This document shows positions 24,234 to 32,231 of a stretch of 64,000 nt of DNA, piece by piece. The notes under the pieces were generated by a model. That model searched no databases. It saw only the letters and a program-made list of their open reading frames with translations, and was not told the origin of the DNA. Location of the stretch: the NCBI GenBank assembly GCA_038249195.1, contig JBBRWM010000011.1, forward strand, positions 1-64,000, read 5' to 3'. The translations under genes and the position numbers were made by a program. The stretch comes from JAOUEA01 sp038249195. Its GTDB lineage: Bacteria; Actinomycetota; UBA4738; HRBIN12. Each line of letters starts with the position of its first letter. The first letter of the stretch is position 1.

Positions 24234-24969
24234 ACGGCCTCGAGGGGCTCGGGAGGCCCTCGAGGACGGCGCCGCTGGGGAACCGTCGGGAGTCTCCGCC
24301 GCGGAAGACGGTGACGCCGCCGGCGCCGAGGACCTCCCAGTGCTGCTCGCGCTCGATCGCGGCGGTGCGTTCGTCGATGCCCACGAGCACGACGTCGGGA
24401 GCCGGAGAGGCGGCGAGGGCGGGTCGGACCCAGCGTTGACCGAACGTGTCGAAGTGGGGGATCACCGCGACGCCCGGGACCAGTCCGAGCGCCGGCTTGA
24501 ACCGACGCCGATCGTCACCGGGGTGGCGGTCGCGGATGAGCGTCCAGCCGCCCATCGCCATCGCCCCGGCCGACGAGCCGGCCAGCGCTGCGCCCCCGGC
24601 CCAGGAGGCCACGACCGCCTCCCACACCGGCGAACCCGAGAGAACGTCCGGCACGATGCCTGGATCGCCGCCCACGAGGTAGAAGAAGCGGCCTGCCCGC
24701 GCCTTCTCCACGTTCGCGGGATCCTTGACTGCGCCCCGGGTCGTGGCCGGAAGCTGGTCCACCGCCAACCCCAGCTCCCGGAACCAGCTGCGGGCGTTGG
24801 CCACCGCCCGGTCGGGACCGTGGCGGGCGGCCGCGGTCGCGAGGATGTACGCGGCGCCACCTCGAGCCGCGTCCACCAGAACCCGGTCCTGCGGTTCATT
24901 GCCGGGGTTGAGCTCGTCGCCGCCCACGAGCGCGAGCGGTCCGGGTCCTCCACGATCGACGTCTGTCAT
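24232..24969 (-). CDS. Peptidase S51-like (cyanophycinase/dipeptidase E fold) protein
   Basis: A 245-residue class I glutamine-amidotransferase-like protein. The nucleophile elbow is ALAGSSAGAMAMGG (Ser in the S-S-A-G turn), preceded by FFYLVGGDPG and followed by VIPHFDTFGQRW, which carries the likely His. These are features of the S51 family, whose members cleave aspartyl dipeptides or cyanophycin. The protein has no signal peptide, which favours a cytoplasmic dipeptidase-like role. Substrate unknown. The start MTDVDRGGPGPLALVGG fits the family. Confidence 0.82.
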   Translation of the reverse strand: MTDVDRGGPGPLALVGGDELNPGNEPQDRVLVDAARGGAAYILATAAARHGPDRAVANARSWFRELGLAVDQLPATTRGAVKDPANVEKARAGRFFYLVGGDPGIVPDVLSGSPVWEAVVASWAGGAALAGSSAGAMAMGGWTLIRDRHPGDDRRRFKPALGLVPGVAVIPHFDTFGQRWVRPALAASPAPDVVLVGIDERTAAIEREQHWEVLGAGGVTVFRGGDSRRFPSGAVLEGLPSPSRP

Positions 24970-25077
24970 GGTTCCAGGATGGCAGGCGGGCGTCCTCGCG
25001 ACGCGCGACGGGGCGGGCCGTTCCTCGCCCCAGCCCGTTTACGTCGGCCGGGCAGGGGGTACGAACTCGACGATCGG

Positions 25078-25296
25078 CTAGCTCGCCGACCGCAGCGCGG
25101 GGTCTTCGAGCGGCACGTAGATCTGCGAGACGGAACCAAGCGTGAACCCGCCACAGCGACATTCGGAGTACAGGCACCGGCGGTCGCCGTGATCTCCGTG
25201 CACGAACTCCGTGTGCTCGCACATCGTGCAGTAGACGCGGCGCGCATCCGAGGGGCGGGGCCGCAGGGTTCGTTGAGGATCGTCGACGGTCTCCAT
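25078..25296 (-). CDS. Small cysteine-rich (zinc-ribbon-like) protein
   Basis: A 72-residue protein with VYCTMCEHTEFVHGDHGDRRC then LYSECRCGGF. Five cysteines and three histidines in 28 residues suggest a bound zinc. No family name can be given. The start METVDDPQRT is used because homology-like content begins there and a TACGGT hexamer lies 8 nt upstream; the longer frame to 25425 is low-complexity. Nothing nearby indicates a role. Confidence 0.55.
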   Translation of the reverse strand: METVDDPQRTLRPRPSDARRVYCTMCEHTEFVHGDHGDRRCLYSECRCGGFTLGSVSQIYVPLEDPALRSAS

Positions 25297-25304
25297 GGGT
25301 CTGG

Positions 25305-25310
25305 ACCGTA
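25305..25310 (-). promoter_or_regulatory. Candidate -10 hexamer TACGGT
   Basis: On the minus strand TACGGT ends 8 nt before the ATG of the small cysteine-rich protein gene, and no Shine-Dalgarno sequence is present. Confidence 0.35.
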
Positions 25311-25474
25311 GGGCATCTGGGGGGGAGCCCGCATCGGCCGAACGGCCATGTCCTCGTCGGTCCTTCGGCGGCGTCCGCTGATGAGACGCCGCGCCGATCG
25401 GCCTCAAATGGGTGCCCGAGCCCATGGCGCCCCTACCGGTGGATCGGCGTCGGGATACGACGGTGCCAGCGGAC

Positions 25475-26284
25475 CTAGGCAGGGATCGGGGGCGTCCAGA
25501 CGAATGGTGTGGTCGTGGTCACCGCGACGAACCCGAGTCGTTCGAGGATCGGCCGGCTGTCGGCCGAGGCGTCCACCTGGAGATAGCGGAAGCCTCTGTC
25601 CGCGGCCAGATTCGCACGGTAGGCCACCATCGCGCGGTAGATGCCGCGGCCGCGCCACTGCGCCAGGGTGCCTCCCCCCCAGAGCGTCGCAAACCCCGTT
25701 CCCGAGACGAACCGCACCCAGCCGGCACCGGTGACCTCCGCGCCGGCCTCGGCGACCACGATCGTAATGGCGCCGGGATCGACGGAGCGTTCACCCTCGA
25801 GGCTCTCGGCGAGCCAGCTCTCGCGACCGTCCCGCCAGATCGCCTCCTCCATGGCGCCGATGCGATCGAGATCCGCGCGCTCCTGGACCTCTCGCAGCGT
25901 CACCTGCGGGGGCAGGATCACGTCACCGGTGACGGCGGCCACCGGCGCGATCACCACCGTCTCGCGATCCTCGGGCACGAATCCCGCCGCCATCAGGCGC
26001 TCCGCGAGGTCGGTCGGCCGGTCGTGCTCGTGCAACTTCCATTCGAACGGTTCGCGGCGCGCCGCGAAGATGCGCACCTGGCGGGCGATCAGCTCGTCGA
26101 GGTCGGCTCCGTCGAGTCCTGCCAGATCGCGATAGCCGACGAAGCCCCCGCCTGCGAAGCCAACGAAGCGCAGGAGGGGTCCGTCGCGCTCGACCTCGAC
26201 GCCTCGCGGCAGTCGATCCGGCACAAGCTCGCGCAGTTCGGCGTCGTAACGGGCGAGCAGTTCGGCTGCGAGGCGGTGCGGCAC
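25475..26284 (-). CDS. GNAT family N-acetyltransferase
   Basis: A 269-residue protein with an N-terminal domain (LAAELLARYDAELRELVPDR) and a C-terminal GNAT domain. Acetyl-CoA binding is indicated by LWGGGTLAQWRGRGIYRAMV (the Q/R-x-x-G-x-G/A loop) followed by FRYLQVDASADSRPILERLG. Target unknown; the two-domain layout is common in actinobacterial acetyltransferases of small molecules. The GTG at 26284 is chosen since the upstream frame (to 26545) is arginine-rich and overlaps the divergent lipoprotein gene. The two start codons are only 17 bp apart. Confidence 0.8.
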   Translation of the reverse strand: MPHRLAAELLARYDAELRELVPDRLPRGVEVERDGPLLRFVGFAGGGFVGYRDLAGLDGADLDELIARQVRIFAARREPFEWKLHEHDRPTDLAERLMAAGFVPEDRETVVIAPVAAVTGDVILPPQVTLREVQERADLDRIGAMEEAIWRDGRESWLAESLEGERSVDPGAITIVVAEAGAEVTGAGWVRFVSGTGFATLWGGGTLAQWRGRGIYRAMVAYRANLAADRGFRYLQVDASADSRPILERLGFVAVTTTTPFVWTPPIPA

Positions 26285-26301
26285 GCGCCAGACTGTACGA
26301 G

Positions 26302-27168
26302 GTGGATGCTGGAGGGAGCCTCGCGCGATCGCGCCGATGGGTCGTCGCGTCGACGCTCGGGATCCTCGTGCCCGTCGCCCTCCTGGTTGGTTGCAGCGCG
26401 GCCGCCTCGCCGGACCCGGTCGCCCGCCCGATGGCCTCGTCTGCGGGCTCGACGCCGCCTCCTGGGGTCGGCGCCTGGCATCCGTCTTGGGTTCCGAGCT
26501 CGATGCCGTCCGAGCGCGGTCATCACGAACCCCCGCCACCGCCACCCCAGCACGCCGACCATGCCGGGATCCCCGTCGCCGACGTGCCCCGGCACGCGCT
26601 CACACCCGGGGCGAGGTTTCGCGTCGCCCCCGCGCAGATCTGCACGCCCGGCTACGCCTCGTCCGTCCGCGAGGTGTCCGACGCGTTGAAGGCGCGGGTC
26701 TACGAGCGCTATCACGTGGCGTGGGTCCCGTATCGGCACGAGGTCGATCACCTGATCTCCCTCGAGCTCGGCGGATCGAACGCCGTGGGGAACCTCTGGC
26801 CCGAGCCGTACGCGGGTCGGTGGGGCGCCCGCACCAAGGATCTCCTGGAGAACCGACTGCACGACCTGGTCTGCTCGGGGCAGCTCTCCCTGCGCGCGGC
26901 GCAGCATCAGGAGGCGGGGGACTGGGTGGCGGCCTACCGCCGCTACGTTGGTGGAGCGCCGGGCGCGTCCGGGCAGGGCGCCTCGGGCGGTTCCGGCAAC
27001 CCGAGCCCGGGTGGGTACTACGCCTCGCGGTATGCGAGCGCCACCACGATCTACTGCGCCGACGACCCGGCGTGGCGCACGTTGTCGAAGACCTATCTCG
27101 TGCATCTCTCCACCTGGGCCGTGGCGCGCCGCCGGTTCCCGTCCTACCACCTGCATCGGCCCTGCTGA
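26302..27168 (+). CDS. Secreted lipoprotein with HNH-type nuclease motif
   Basis: A 288-residue lipoprotein: a basic start (SLARSRRWVVAS), a hydrophobic stretch and the lipobox LLVGC. After a Pro/His-rich linker the conserved part reads QICTPGYASSVREVSD, then YRHEVDHLISLELGGSN and NLWPEPYAG, ending ENRLHDLVCSGQLSLRAAQ. The D-H-L-I-x-LELGG-x-x-x-x-x-NLWPEP block is the core of an HNH-like family found in many secreted actinobacterial proteins; His of DHL is the candidate metal-bound base. The first cysteine pair (ICTPG; LVCSG) probably forms a disulfide. Nuclease activity is inferred. A C-terminal domain with GYYASRYASATTIYC is extra. The start is GTG 26302. Confidence 0.75.
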   Translation: MDAGGSLARSRRWVVASTLGILVPVALLVGCSAAASPDPVARPMASSAGSTPPPGVGAWHPSWVPSSMPSERGHHEPPPPPPQHADHAGIPVADVPRHALTPGARFRVAPAQICTPGYASSVREVSDALKARVYERYHVAWVPYRHEVDHLISLELGGSNAVGNLWPEPYAGRWGARTKDLLENRLHDLVCSGQLSLRAAQHQEAGDWVAAYRRYVGGAPGASGQGASGGSGNPSPGGYYASRYASATTIYCADDPAWRTLSKTYLVHLSTWAVARRRFPSYHLHRPC

Positions 27169-27183
27169 CGAGCCACGATGGGG

Positions 27184-28041
27184 TCAGTCCGCCAGGCGCT
27201 CCTCGAGGAGCTCCACGATCGGCCACGCTCCCTCCGACGTGTTTGAGATCACCGTGAAGGTGCTCGTGGTGGCCGGATCGTGCATGCTGCGGAACGAGAC
27301 GCCCGCGTCGTAGCCCTCCAACATCACGACGTCGGTCGACGAATGCAGCCAGAACCCGAGGCCGTAGCGCTTCTCTTCCCTCGGCACGGCGCTCCGCGGT
27401 CGCACCATCTCGCGCACCCACCCGTCCGAGACGATCCGGCCGGCGAACAGCGCATCCCAGAAGGCGCGGATGTCCGCGACGGTGGAGTAGATGCCGCCGT
27501 CCCCGCCGCCGCGCACCCCCAGGTGGAAGACGTTCGTCCGGGGCGCATCGACGGCGAGGTACCCGAGGGCCGCGCCGCCCGGCAGCTCGTCGGAGCGCAG
27601 GAACTACGTGTCGCCCATCCCCGCCGGCTCGCACACGCGGCGTCGCACGAGCTCGTGGAACGGCTCTCCGCTCGTGCGTTCGGCGATCAAGGCGAGCACG
27701 ACGTAGCCGCCGTTGCAGTAGGTGAACCGTTCGCCCGGCGGGAACACCTGCGCGTGCTCGCCGAGCACCCCGAGGTACCCCTCGGTCGTCGCGAGCTCCT
27801 GCACGGGAACCGGCATCACGTAGTCGGTGATGTCCTCGTACGCCTCCTCGTCGAAGTAGTCGCCGATCCCCGACCGGTGCGCGAGGAGCTGTTCGATCGT
27901 CGCGTGGTCGTCGATGAGGGGAAGATCCTCGCCGAGCACGGATCGCGCCGTGGTCGCCAGATCGAGTGAGCCATCCTCGATCAGGCTCATCACGGCGAGC
28001 GCCGTCAAGCCCTTGGTGCCGCTCGCGATGCCGACCCTACG
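27184..28041 (-). pseudogene. Serine hydrolase (beta-lactamase-like), 5'-truncated with amber stop
   Basis: The frame reads RVGIASGTKGLTALAVMSLI (S-x-x-K nucleophile as SGTK), YCNGGYVVLALIAERTSG (the Y-x-N motif), PAGMGDT, then TAG (27604-27606), then FLRSDELPGGAALGY, GIYSTVADIRAFWDAL and LEGYDAGVSFRSMHDP to the stop at 27184. It belongs to the class C beta-lactamase/D-alanyl-carboxypeptidase fold. The first 30-60 residues that should precede IASGTKG are absent; the remnant starts directly after the stop codon of the methyltransferase gene, in the same frame. Both lesions make it non-functional. Confidence 0.82.
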
Positions 28042-29109
28042 CTAGGGGCGCAGCAGGTACAGGCGGAACGCGTCGTGGTCGATCGGGAGCACGTCGAAGC
28101 GCGTGAATCCCCCCGCCTCGGCGTAGCCGCGTAGCGTCTCGGGGCGCATCACGGTGCCGGTTCCTGCGGAGGGTCTGGCCGCCATCCCCGACGGCAGGCA
28201 GTCGAACACGCTCCAGCCGTAGAAGTAGGACTCGAGATCGTGTTGGGCACCGTCGAAGGCGTCGCGGGTCCGTTCGTCCACGACGAGCATCGCGCCGTCA
28301 TCGGCGAGGGCCCGCCGCGCCGCGCCCAGCACGGACACGGGATCGCTCATGTCGTGCACGCACTCGAACGCCATCGCGATATCGGCGGGGCCCTCGATCG
28401 ATGATGCGTCCACTGCGTGGAACCGCACGCGGTCCTCGAGGCCCATCTCGGCCGCGTGCATCCTCGCGCGCTCCACCGAGAGCAGGTCCGAGTCGAACCC
28501 GTCGACCTGCGCATGTGGATACGCGCGCGCGACCGCGATGGAGGACCAGCCCTGCCCGCAACCGACGTCGATGACGCGTGCCGGGGCGGAGCGAAGCCGG
28601 GCATGGATCGGCTCGATGGCGGGCAGCCATTCGCCGGGCAGGGTCGTGAGCAGCACGGGCCGGTTGGCGTCGCCTTGCCCGTCGATGTTCTCCTCGCCGA
28701 AGGCCTCGTAGGGCAGTCCTCCTCCGTGACGGAAGGCCTCGATGACGTGATCGACCACGCCGCGGAGGCTGGCGAGCTGCTTGATCGAGGCGCCGGCGTA
28801 GGCGAGCGAGTCGCGGTCCAGCAACACCTCCGCGTGGCGCGCCGACAGGGAGAACGTGTGCGGCGTCCCGCGGGTATCGGCCTCGAGCAGTCCGTTCGTC
28901 GCCTGCTGCTCCAACCACTCGCGCGCATACCGCTCGTCGATCCCGGCCCGTGAGGCGAGCTCCTCGGAGCTCAGCCCCTCGTTGTCCCGGAGCTCGTCAT
29001 ACAGACCCAGCCGGAGCCCGACGTACATCGAGAGGATCCGGAAGTAGCCCAGGGAGGACTCGAAGACCAGATCGGCGGCGTCGGGGCGCGTATCCGCGGG
29101 GTCGGTCAT
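28042..29109 (-). CDS. Class I SAM-dependent methyltransferase with N-terminal winged helix
   Basis: A 355-residue protein of the Rv2258c type: a winged-helix dimerisation domain in residues 1-90 (LSSEELASRAGIDERYAREW followed by LEQQATNGLL) and a C-terminal Rossmann methyltransferase domain with the SAM motif RVIDVGCGQGWSSIAVA at about residue 178, DGFDSDLL and AFECVHDMSDPVSVL. Substrate unknown. ATG 29109 is supported by a TAGGGT hexamer 6 nt upstream. The stop codon directly abuts the truncated serine hydrolase. Confidence 0.88.
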   Translation of the reverse strand: MTDPADTRPDAADLVFESSLGYFRILSMYVGLRLGLYDELRDNEGLSSEELASRAGIDERYAREWLEQQATNGLLEADTRGTPHTFSLSARHAEVLLDRDSLAYAGASIKQLASLRGVVDHVIEAFRHGGGLPYEAFGEENIDGQGDANRPVLLTTLPGEWLPAIEPIHARLRSAPARVIDVGCGQGWSSIAVARAYPHAQVDGFDSDLLSVERARMHAAEMGLEDRVRFHAVDASSIEGPADIAMAFECVHDMSDPVSVLGAARRALADDGAMLVVDERTRDAFDGAQHDLESYFYGWSVFDCLPSGMAARPSAGTGTVMRPETLRGYAEAGGFTRFDVLPIDHDAFRLYLLRP

Positions 29110-29115
29110 GCGTCG

Positions 29116-29121
29116 ACCCTA
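29116..29121 (-). promoter_or_regulatory. Candidate -10 hexamer TAGGGT
   Basis: On the minus strand TAGGGT lies 6 nt before the methyltransferase ATG; no ribosome-binding site is seen, which fits leaderless initiation. Confidence 0.45.
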
Positions 29122-29234
29122 CCCGTGCCGGGGTCGCGCTGGAAAGCTCGGCCGGGGCTTCCCGGCCTATCCTGTCTCCCGTCGGCGCCCGGCAGGCGGG
29201 CACAGCCCGCCAAGGAGAACGAAGGAGCCATCGC

Positions 29235-30191
29235 GTGACGCACTTCGGATTGCAGCTGCCGAGTTTCACCTTCGCCGACGTCTCCGACGACACGCTCTTC
29301 GAGCGGATCACCGAGATCGCCCTCGCGGCCGAGGAGGCCGGGTTCGATTCGTTCTGGGTGATGGATCACTACCACCAGATCGCCAACATCGGGCCGACGA
29401 ACGATCCCATGCTCGAGGCGTACACGCTGCTTGGCGGGGTCGCCGCCCGAACGTCGCGGATCCAGCTCGGCGCGATGGTCACCGGCGTCACGTATCGCAA
29501 TCCCGCGTTCCTCGCGAAGGTCGTTACGACCTTGGACGTGATCTCCTCGGGCCGCGCGATCCTGGGGATCGGCGCCGCGTGGAACGAAGAGGAGTCACGC
29601 GCCTATGGCTATCCCTGGCCGTCGGCGGGTGAGCGGTTCGAGCGCCTGGAGGACGCGCTGCGGATCTGCCGGTCCATGTTCACCCAGCGCGAGTCGACGG
29701 TCCAAGGATCCGTGCACCACGTGGAGGGCGCGATGAACGTCCCGCAGCCGGTCCGGCCGGGCGGTCCCGCCATCCTGATCGGCGGCGGCGGGGAGAAGAA
29801 GACGCTTCGACTCACGGCGCGCTACGCGGACATGTGGAACGGGTTCGGCGACCCGGGGACGATCCACCACAAACTCGAGGTGCTCGCGGAGCATTGCGAG
29901 GCCGAGGGTCGGGATCGATCCGAGATCATTGCCACGCGGCTGGGGACGCTGATCGTCGGCGACACCGCCGAGGAGGCGGATCGCCGCTGAAGGGCGTGGC
30001 AACGCGACCGCGGGGTCGATGACGACGGCCTGGCCATGCGCCTCGTCTGGGGCGACCGCGACGCCGTCGGCGAACAGGCGCAGTCGTTCCTCGACGCGGG
30101 CCTCCAGGGTCTCGTCTTCAATATGCCCGCGGGCTCGACCGTGGACGATGTGCACCGTGCCGGGGAGGCACTCGCCGGGTTGCGCACCTGA
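29235..30191 (+). pseudogene. LLM-class F420-dependent oxidoreductase interrupted by in-frame TGA
   Basis: The gene starts at GTG 29235 after GAAGGAG and reads THFGLQLPSFTFADVSDDTL, FDSFWVMDHYHQI, RISSGRAILGIGAAWNEEE-type motifs (VISSGRAILGIGAAWNEE) and PAILIGGGGEKKTLRL, all typical of luciferase-like flavin/F420 oxidoreductases. A TGA at 29988-29990 follows TAEEADRR, but the same frame goes on RAWQRDRGVDDDGLAMRLVW, GEQAQSFLDAGLQGLVFNMP and ends at 30191, which is the usual C-terminal helix-and-strand of the family. A 251-residue truncated or 318-residue complete product is implied. The break is a single codon, so recent mutation or sequence error is likely. Confidence 0.82.
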
Positions 30192-30195
30192 TCGC

Positions 30196-30323
30196 TCACC
30201 GCACGACGCGATACGTGAGGTGGGTGACCCCATGTTCCTGCCCATGATGGTCGCCCCGATGTTCTCGGATGCGCCCGCGAGGACCTCGTTGGACGCGTTG
30301 ACCTCGCCACCGCCCTGACCGTG
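30196..30323 (-). pseudogene. Dihydrofolate-reductase-family remnant (ends fused by deletion)
   Basis: On the minus strand the frame GGGEVNASNEVLAGASENIG then ATIMGRNM looks like the central part of RibD-C/dihydrofolate-reductase-family proteins (VNASN-x-x-L ... GATIMGRNMFG). Immediately afterwards, in another frame, comes GVTHLTYRVVR and TGA (30196-30198), the usual last residues of the same family. About 100 residues that normally separate these segments are missing, as is the N-terminus. A shadow frame on the plus strand covers the same bases. Confidence 0.6.
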
Positions 30324-30359
30324 GGACGAGCGCCACGCCTCAAGCCCGAAGATCCATCC

Positions 30360-30896
30360 CTATCCTTCGATCGCGTCCTCGTTCGACCCGATGGCTCCCG
30401 TCTCGATCGACCGTGCGAGCCGGTCGAGGAAGGGAGCCTGCGCAGCCTTGATCTTGCGGTGGGCCCTCTCCAGCTTGAACCACGCCACGCGATCGATCTC
30501 GGGGAACACCTCGATCCTGCCGGAGCCAGGCGGCCATGGCATCTCGAACGTGTTGCTCACCGCCGCCGCAGGATCCACGTCTCCTTGCAGCGCCCACGCC
30601 ACCACGACCTTTCCGGACTTCTGACGGATGTCGCCGAGTTCGAAGAGGGAGGCCTCGGGGGCGATCGGGTGGCCCGTCTCCTCCGCGAACTCACGGCGAG
30701 CCACGGCCTCGAGCTCCTCGCCCGGCTCTGATTCCCCCTTGAGCACCGTCCAGTCGCCGTCGTCCTTGCGCGCGAAGTAGGGGCCGCCGGGGTGACCCAG
30801 CAGCACCTCCAGGCCCGCTTCCCGAGCGCGCCACATCAAGATGCCGGCGCTGCGTCTGCCCGTCTTGTTCACTTTCGGCTTGCGAGGGTGCGCCAT
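30360..30896 (-). CDS. NUDIX hydrolase
   Basis: A 178-residue cytoplasmic pyrophosphohydrolase. The Nudix box is GESEPGEELEAVARREFAEE then TG, with all catalytic glutamates (G-x5-E-x7-RE-U-x-EE-x-G). The N-terminal KVNKTGRRSAGILMWR is basic. Substrate unknown; the sequence resembles predicted NUDIX proteins with the YPFHK-like PGSGRIEVFPEIDRVAWF region. ATG 30896 starts the recognisable protein; no strong ribosome-binding site is seen. It is divergent from the M15 peptidase gene. Confidence 0.88.
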   Translation of the reverse strand: MAHPRKPKVNKTGRRSAGILMWRAREAGLEVLLGHPGGPYFARKDDGDWTVLKGESEPGEELEAVARREFAEETGHPIAPEASLFELGDIRQKSGKVVVAWALQGDVDPAAAVSNTFEMPWPPGSGRIEVFPEIDRVAWFKLERAHRKIKAAQAPFLDRLARSIETGAIGSNEDAIEG

Positions 30897-30980
30897 CGCG
30901 TGATGATGGCATCCACGCGGACCGGTGGCGACCGCCGACGGCGCCCGGATCCAACGACACCCGTGCCGCGGCCGGCTCGC

Positions 30981-30986
30981 TACGCT
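30981..30986 (+). promoter_or_regulatory. Candidate -10 hexamer TACGCT
   Basis: TACGCT ends 6 nt before the GTG start of the M15-like peptidase gene, with no Shine-Dalgarno sequence, fitting a leaderless transcript for the two-gene cell-wall operon. Confidence 0.45.
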
Positions 30987-30992
30987 GGCGAC

Positions 30993-32231
30993 GTGGTTCC
31001 CCACCGCCGACCGGGCGTTGCCGTGCGTCGACGCCGTGCCTTCGTCGGGCTGGTCGGCGTCCTGCTGCTGCTCGTCCTGGGCCTCACGCTGTTCGCGCCG
31101 AGGTCCTCACAGGCGCCGTCGAGTGCCGACGCGCCGACGGGAGGCACCGACGGCTCGCCGGACCCCGGAGGGGCCGCATCGTCGATGCCGCCCGCGTACC
31201 TTGCCTGGATGTCGGGGGGCTTCCCGCCCGATCTCCGTCGACGCGTCGACGCGTTGCCCGCGCTCGGGCGATCGGTCGTGATCGCCGGCGACACGTTGTG
31301 GATGACCGCGTCGCGCGACGCCGGCGGTACGGTGGTCGACCGCCCGACGTCCCCCTTCGCCGTGCCGATCGATGCCTTCGCGGTGAGCCCCGACACCTAC
31401 GCCCCGTTCCTCCCCGCCGACGTCCGGGATCGGGTCGTGCACGTGCTCGATGCGGGGCACGCGGTCCTGGGCGCATCCAGCGCCGGTCTGCGAACGCTCG
31501 GCCCCGGCGGCTCGATGACGTTCGGGGCACACACCGTCAAGGTCGGCGCCGTCGTGCCCGACGCCGCGGTGGGCTGGAGCGAGATGATGGTCTCGCGGGA
31601 GGTGGGGATCGCCCTGGGGATCACCGACGAGCGCTACCTCTTGGCGCAGCCCGATGGCACGCCCTCCGAAGCCACGTTCGAGCGATGGGTCGGTGGCCTG
31701 CTGCCCCGTGGCACGTCCCTTCGCGTCGTGGCCCCGGGCGGCAGCCGATACATGCGCGTGGGCAGCGGCGTGAACCCCCCGGTCGTGCTGAAGCAGACGT
31801 TCGGAGAGTTCAGCGCCCATCCGCAGGCCGACCCCGCCTACCTCACGGAAGACCCGTCGTGGGTGCACGCGCACATCCAGACCCGCACCGTGCCGCTACT
31901 GGGCCGGATCACCTGCAACCGGCGGCTGTTCCCGGCGCTGATCGCGGCCCTCGACGACGTGCAGCGGGCGAGGCTGGGCGGCCTGATCCACACGAACTCC
32001 GGATGCTGGAACGCCCGCACGGTGGCGCGCAGCCCAACCGCTCCACCCTCCGACCATGCCTACGGCGCCGCTGTGGACATCAACGCTCCGGAGAACGCGT
32101 ACGGCGCGACGCCCTCGATGGATCCGCGGATCGTCCGGATCTTCCGCGCCCACGGGTTCAACTGGGGCGGTGCGTTCTTGATCCCCGACGGCATGCACTT
32201 CGAGTTCGGGAAGCCCGACCCCGAGACATGA
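30993..32231 (+). CDS. Membrane-anchored M15-family (VanY-like) peptidase
   Basis: A 412-residue protein. Residues 14-35 (RRRAFVGLVGVLLLLVLGLT) form a membrane anchor with the rest outside. After about 230 residues of uncertain fold, the C-terminal 150 residues carry the M15 zinc peptidase pattern: SDHAYGAAVDINAPENAYG (His and Asp ligands) and FNWGGAFLIPDGMHFEF (second His). Such enzymes cut D-Ala-D-Ala or L-Ala-D-Glu bonds in peptidoglycan. The GTG at 30993 is preferred because the upstream frame overlaps the divergent NUDIX gene. The stop overlaps the next gene's ATG (ATGA), so the two are one operon. Confidence 0.85.
   Translation: MVPHRRPGVAVRRRRAFVGLVGVLLLLVLGLTLFAPRSSQAPSSADAPTGGTDGSPDPGGAASSMPPAYLAWMSGGFPPDLRRRVDALPALGRSVVIAGDTLWMTASRDAGGTVVDRPTSPFAVPIDAFAVSPDTYAPFLPADVRDRVVHVLDAGHAVLGASSAGLRTLGPGGSMTFGAHTVKVGAVVPDAAVGWSEMMVSREVGIALGITDERYLLAQPDGTPSEATFERWVGGLLPRGTSLRVVAPGGSRYMRVGSGVNPPVVLKQTFGEFSAHPQADPAYLTEDPSWVHAHIQTRTVPLLGRITCNRRLFPALIAALDDVQRARLGGLIHTNSGCWNARTVARSPTAPPSDHAYGAAVDINAPENAYGATPSMDPRIVRIFRAHGFNWGGAFLIPDGMHFEFGKPDPET

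Noticed and set aside
29988..29990. Selenocysteine codon in the LLM oxidoreductase
   Set aside because: The position is not an active-site residue of this family and no selenoprotein-synthesis gene is present in the window.
19033..30191. Stop-codon reassignment explaining in-frame TAG and TGA
   Set aside because: Normal genes in the window end at TAG and TGA as well, and other lesions are frameshifts and deletions.
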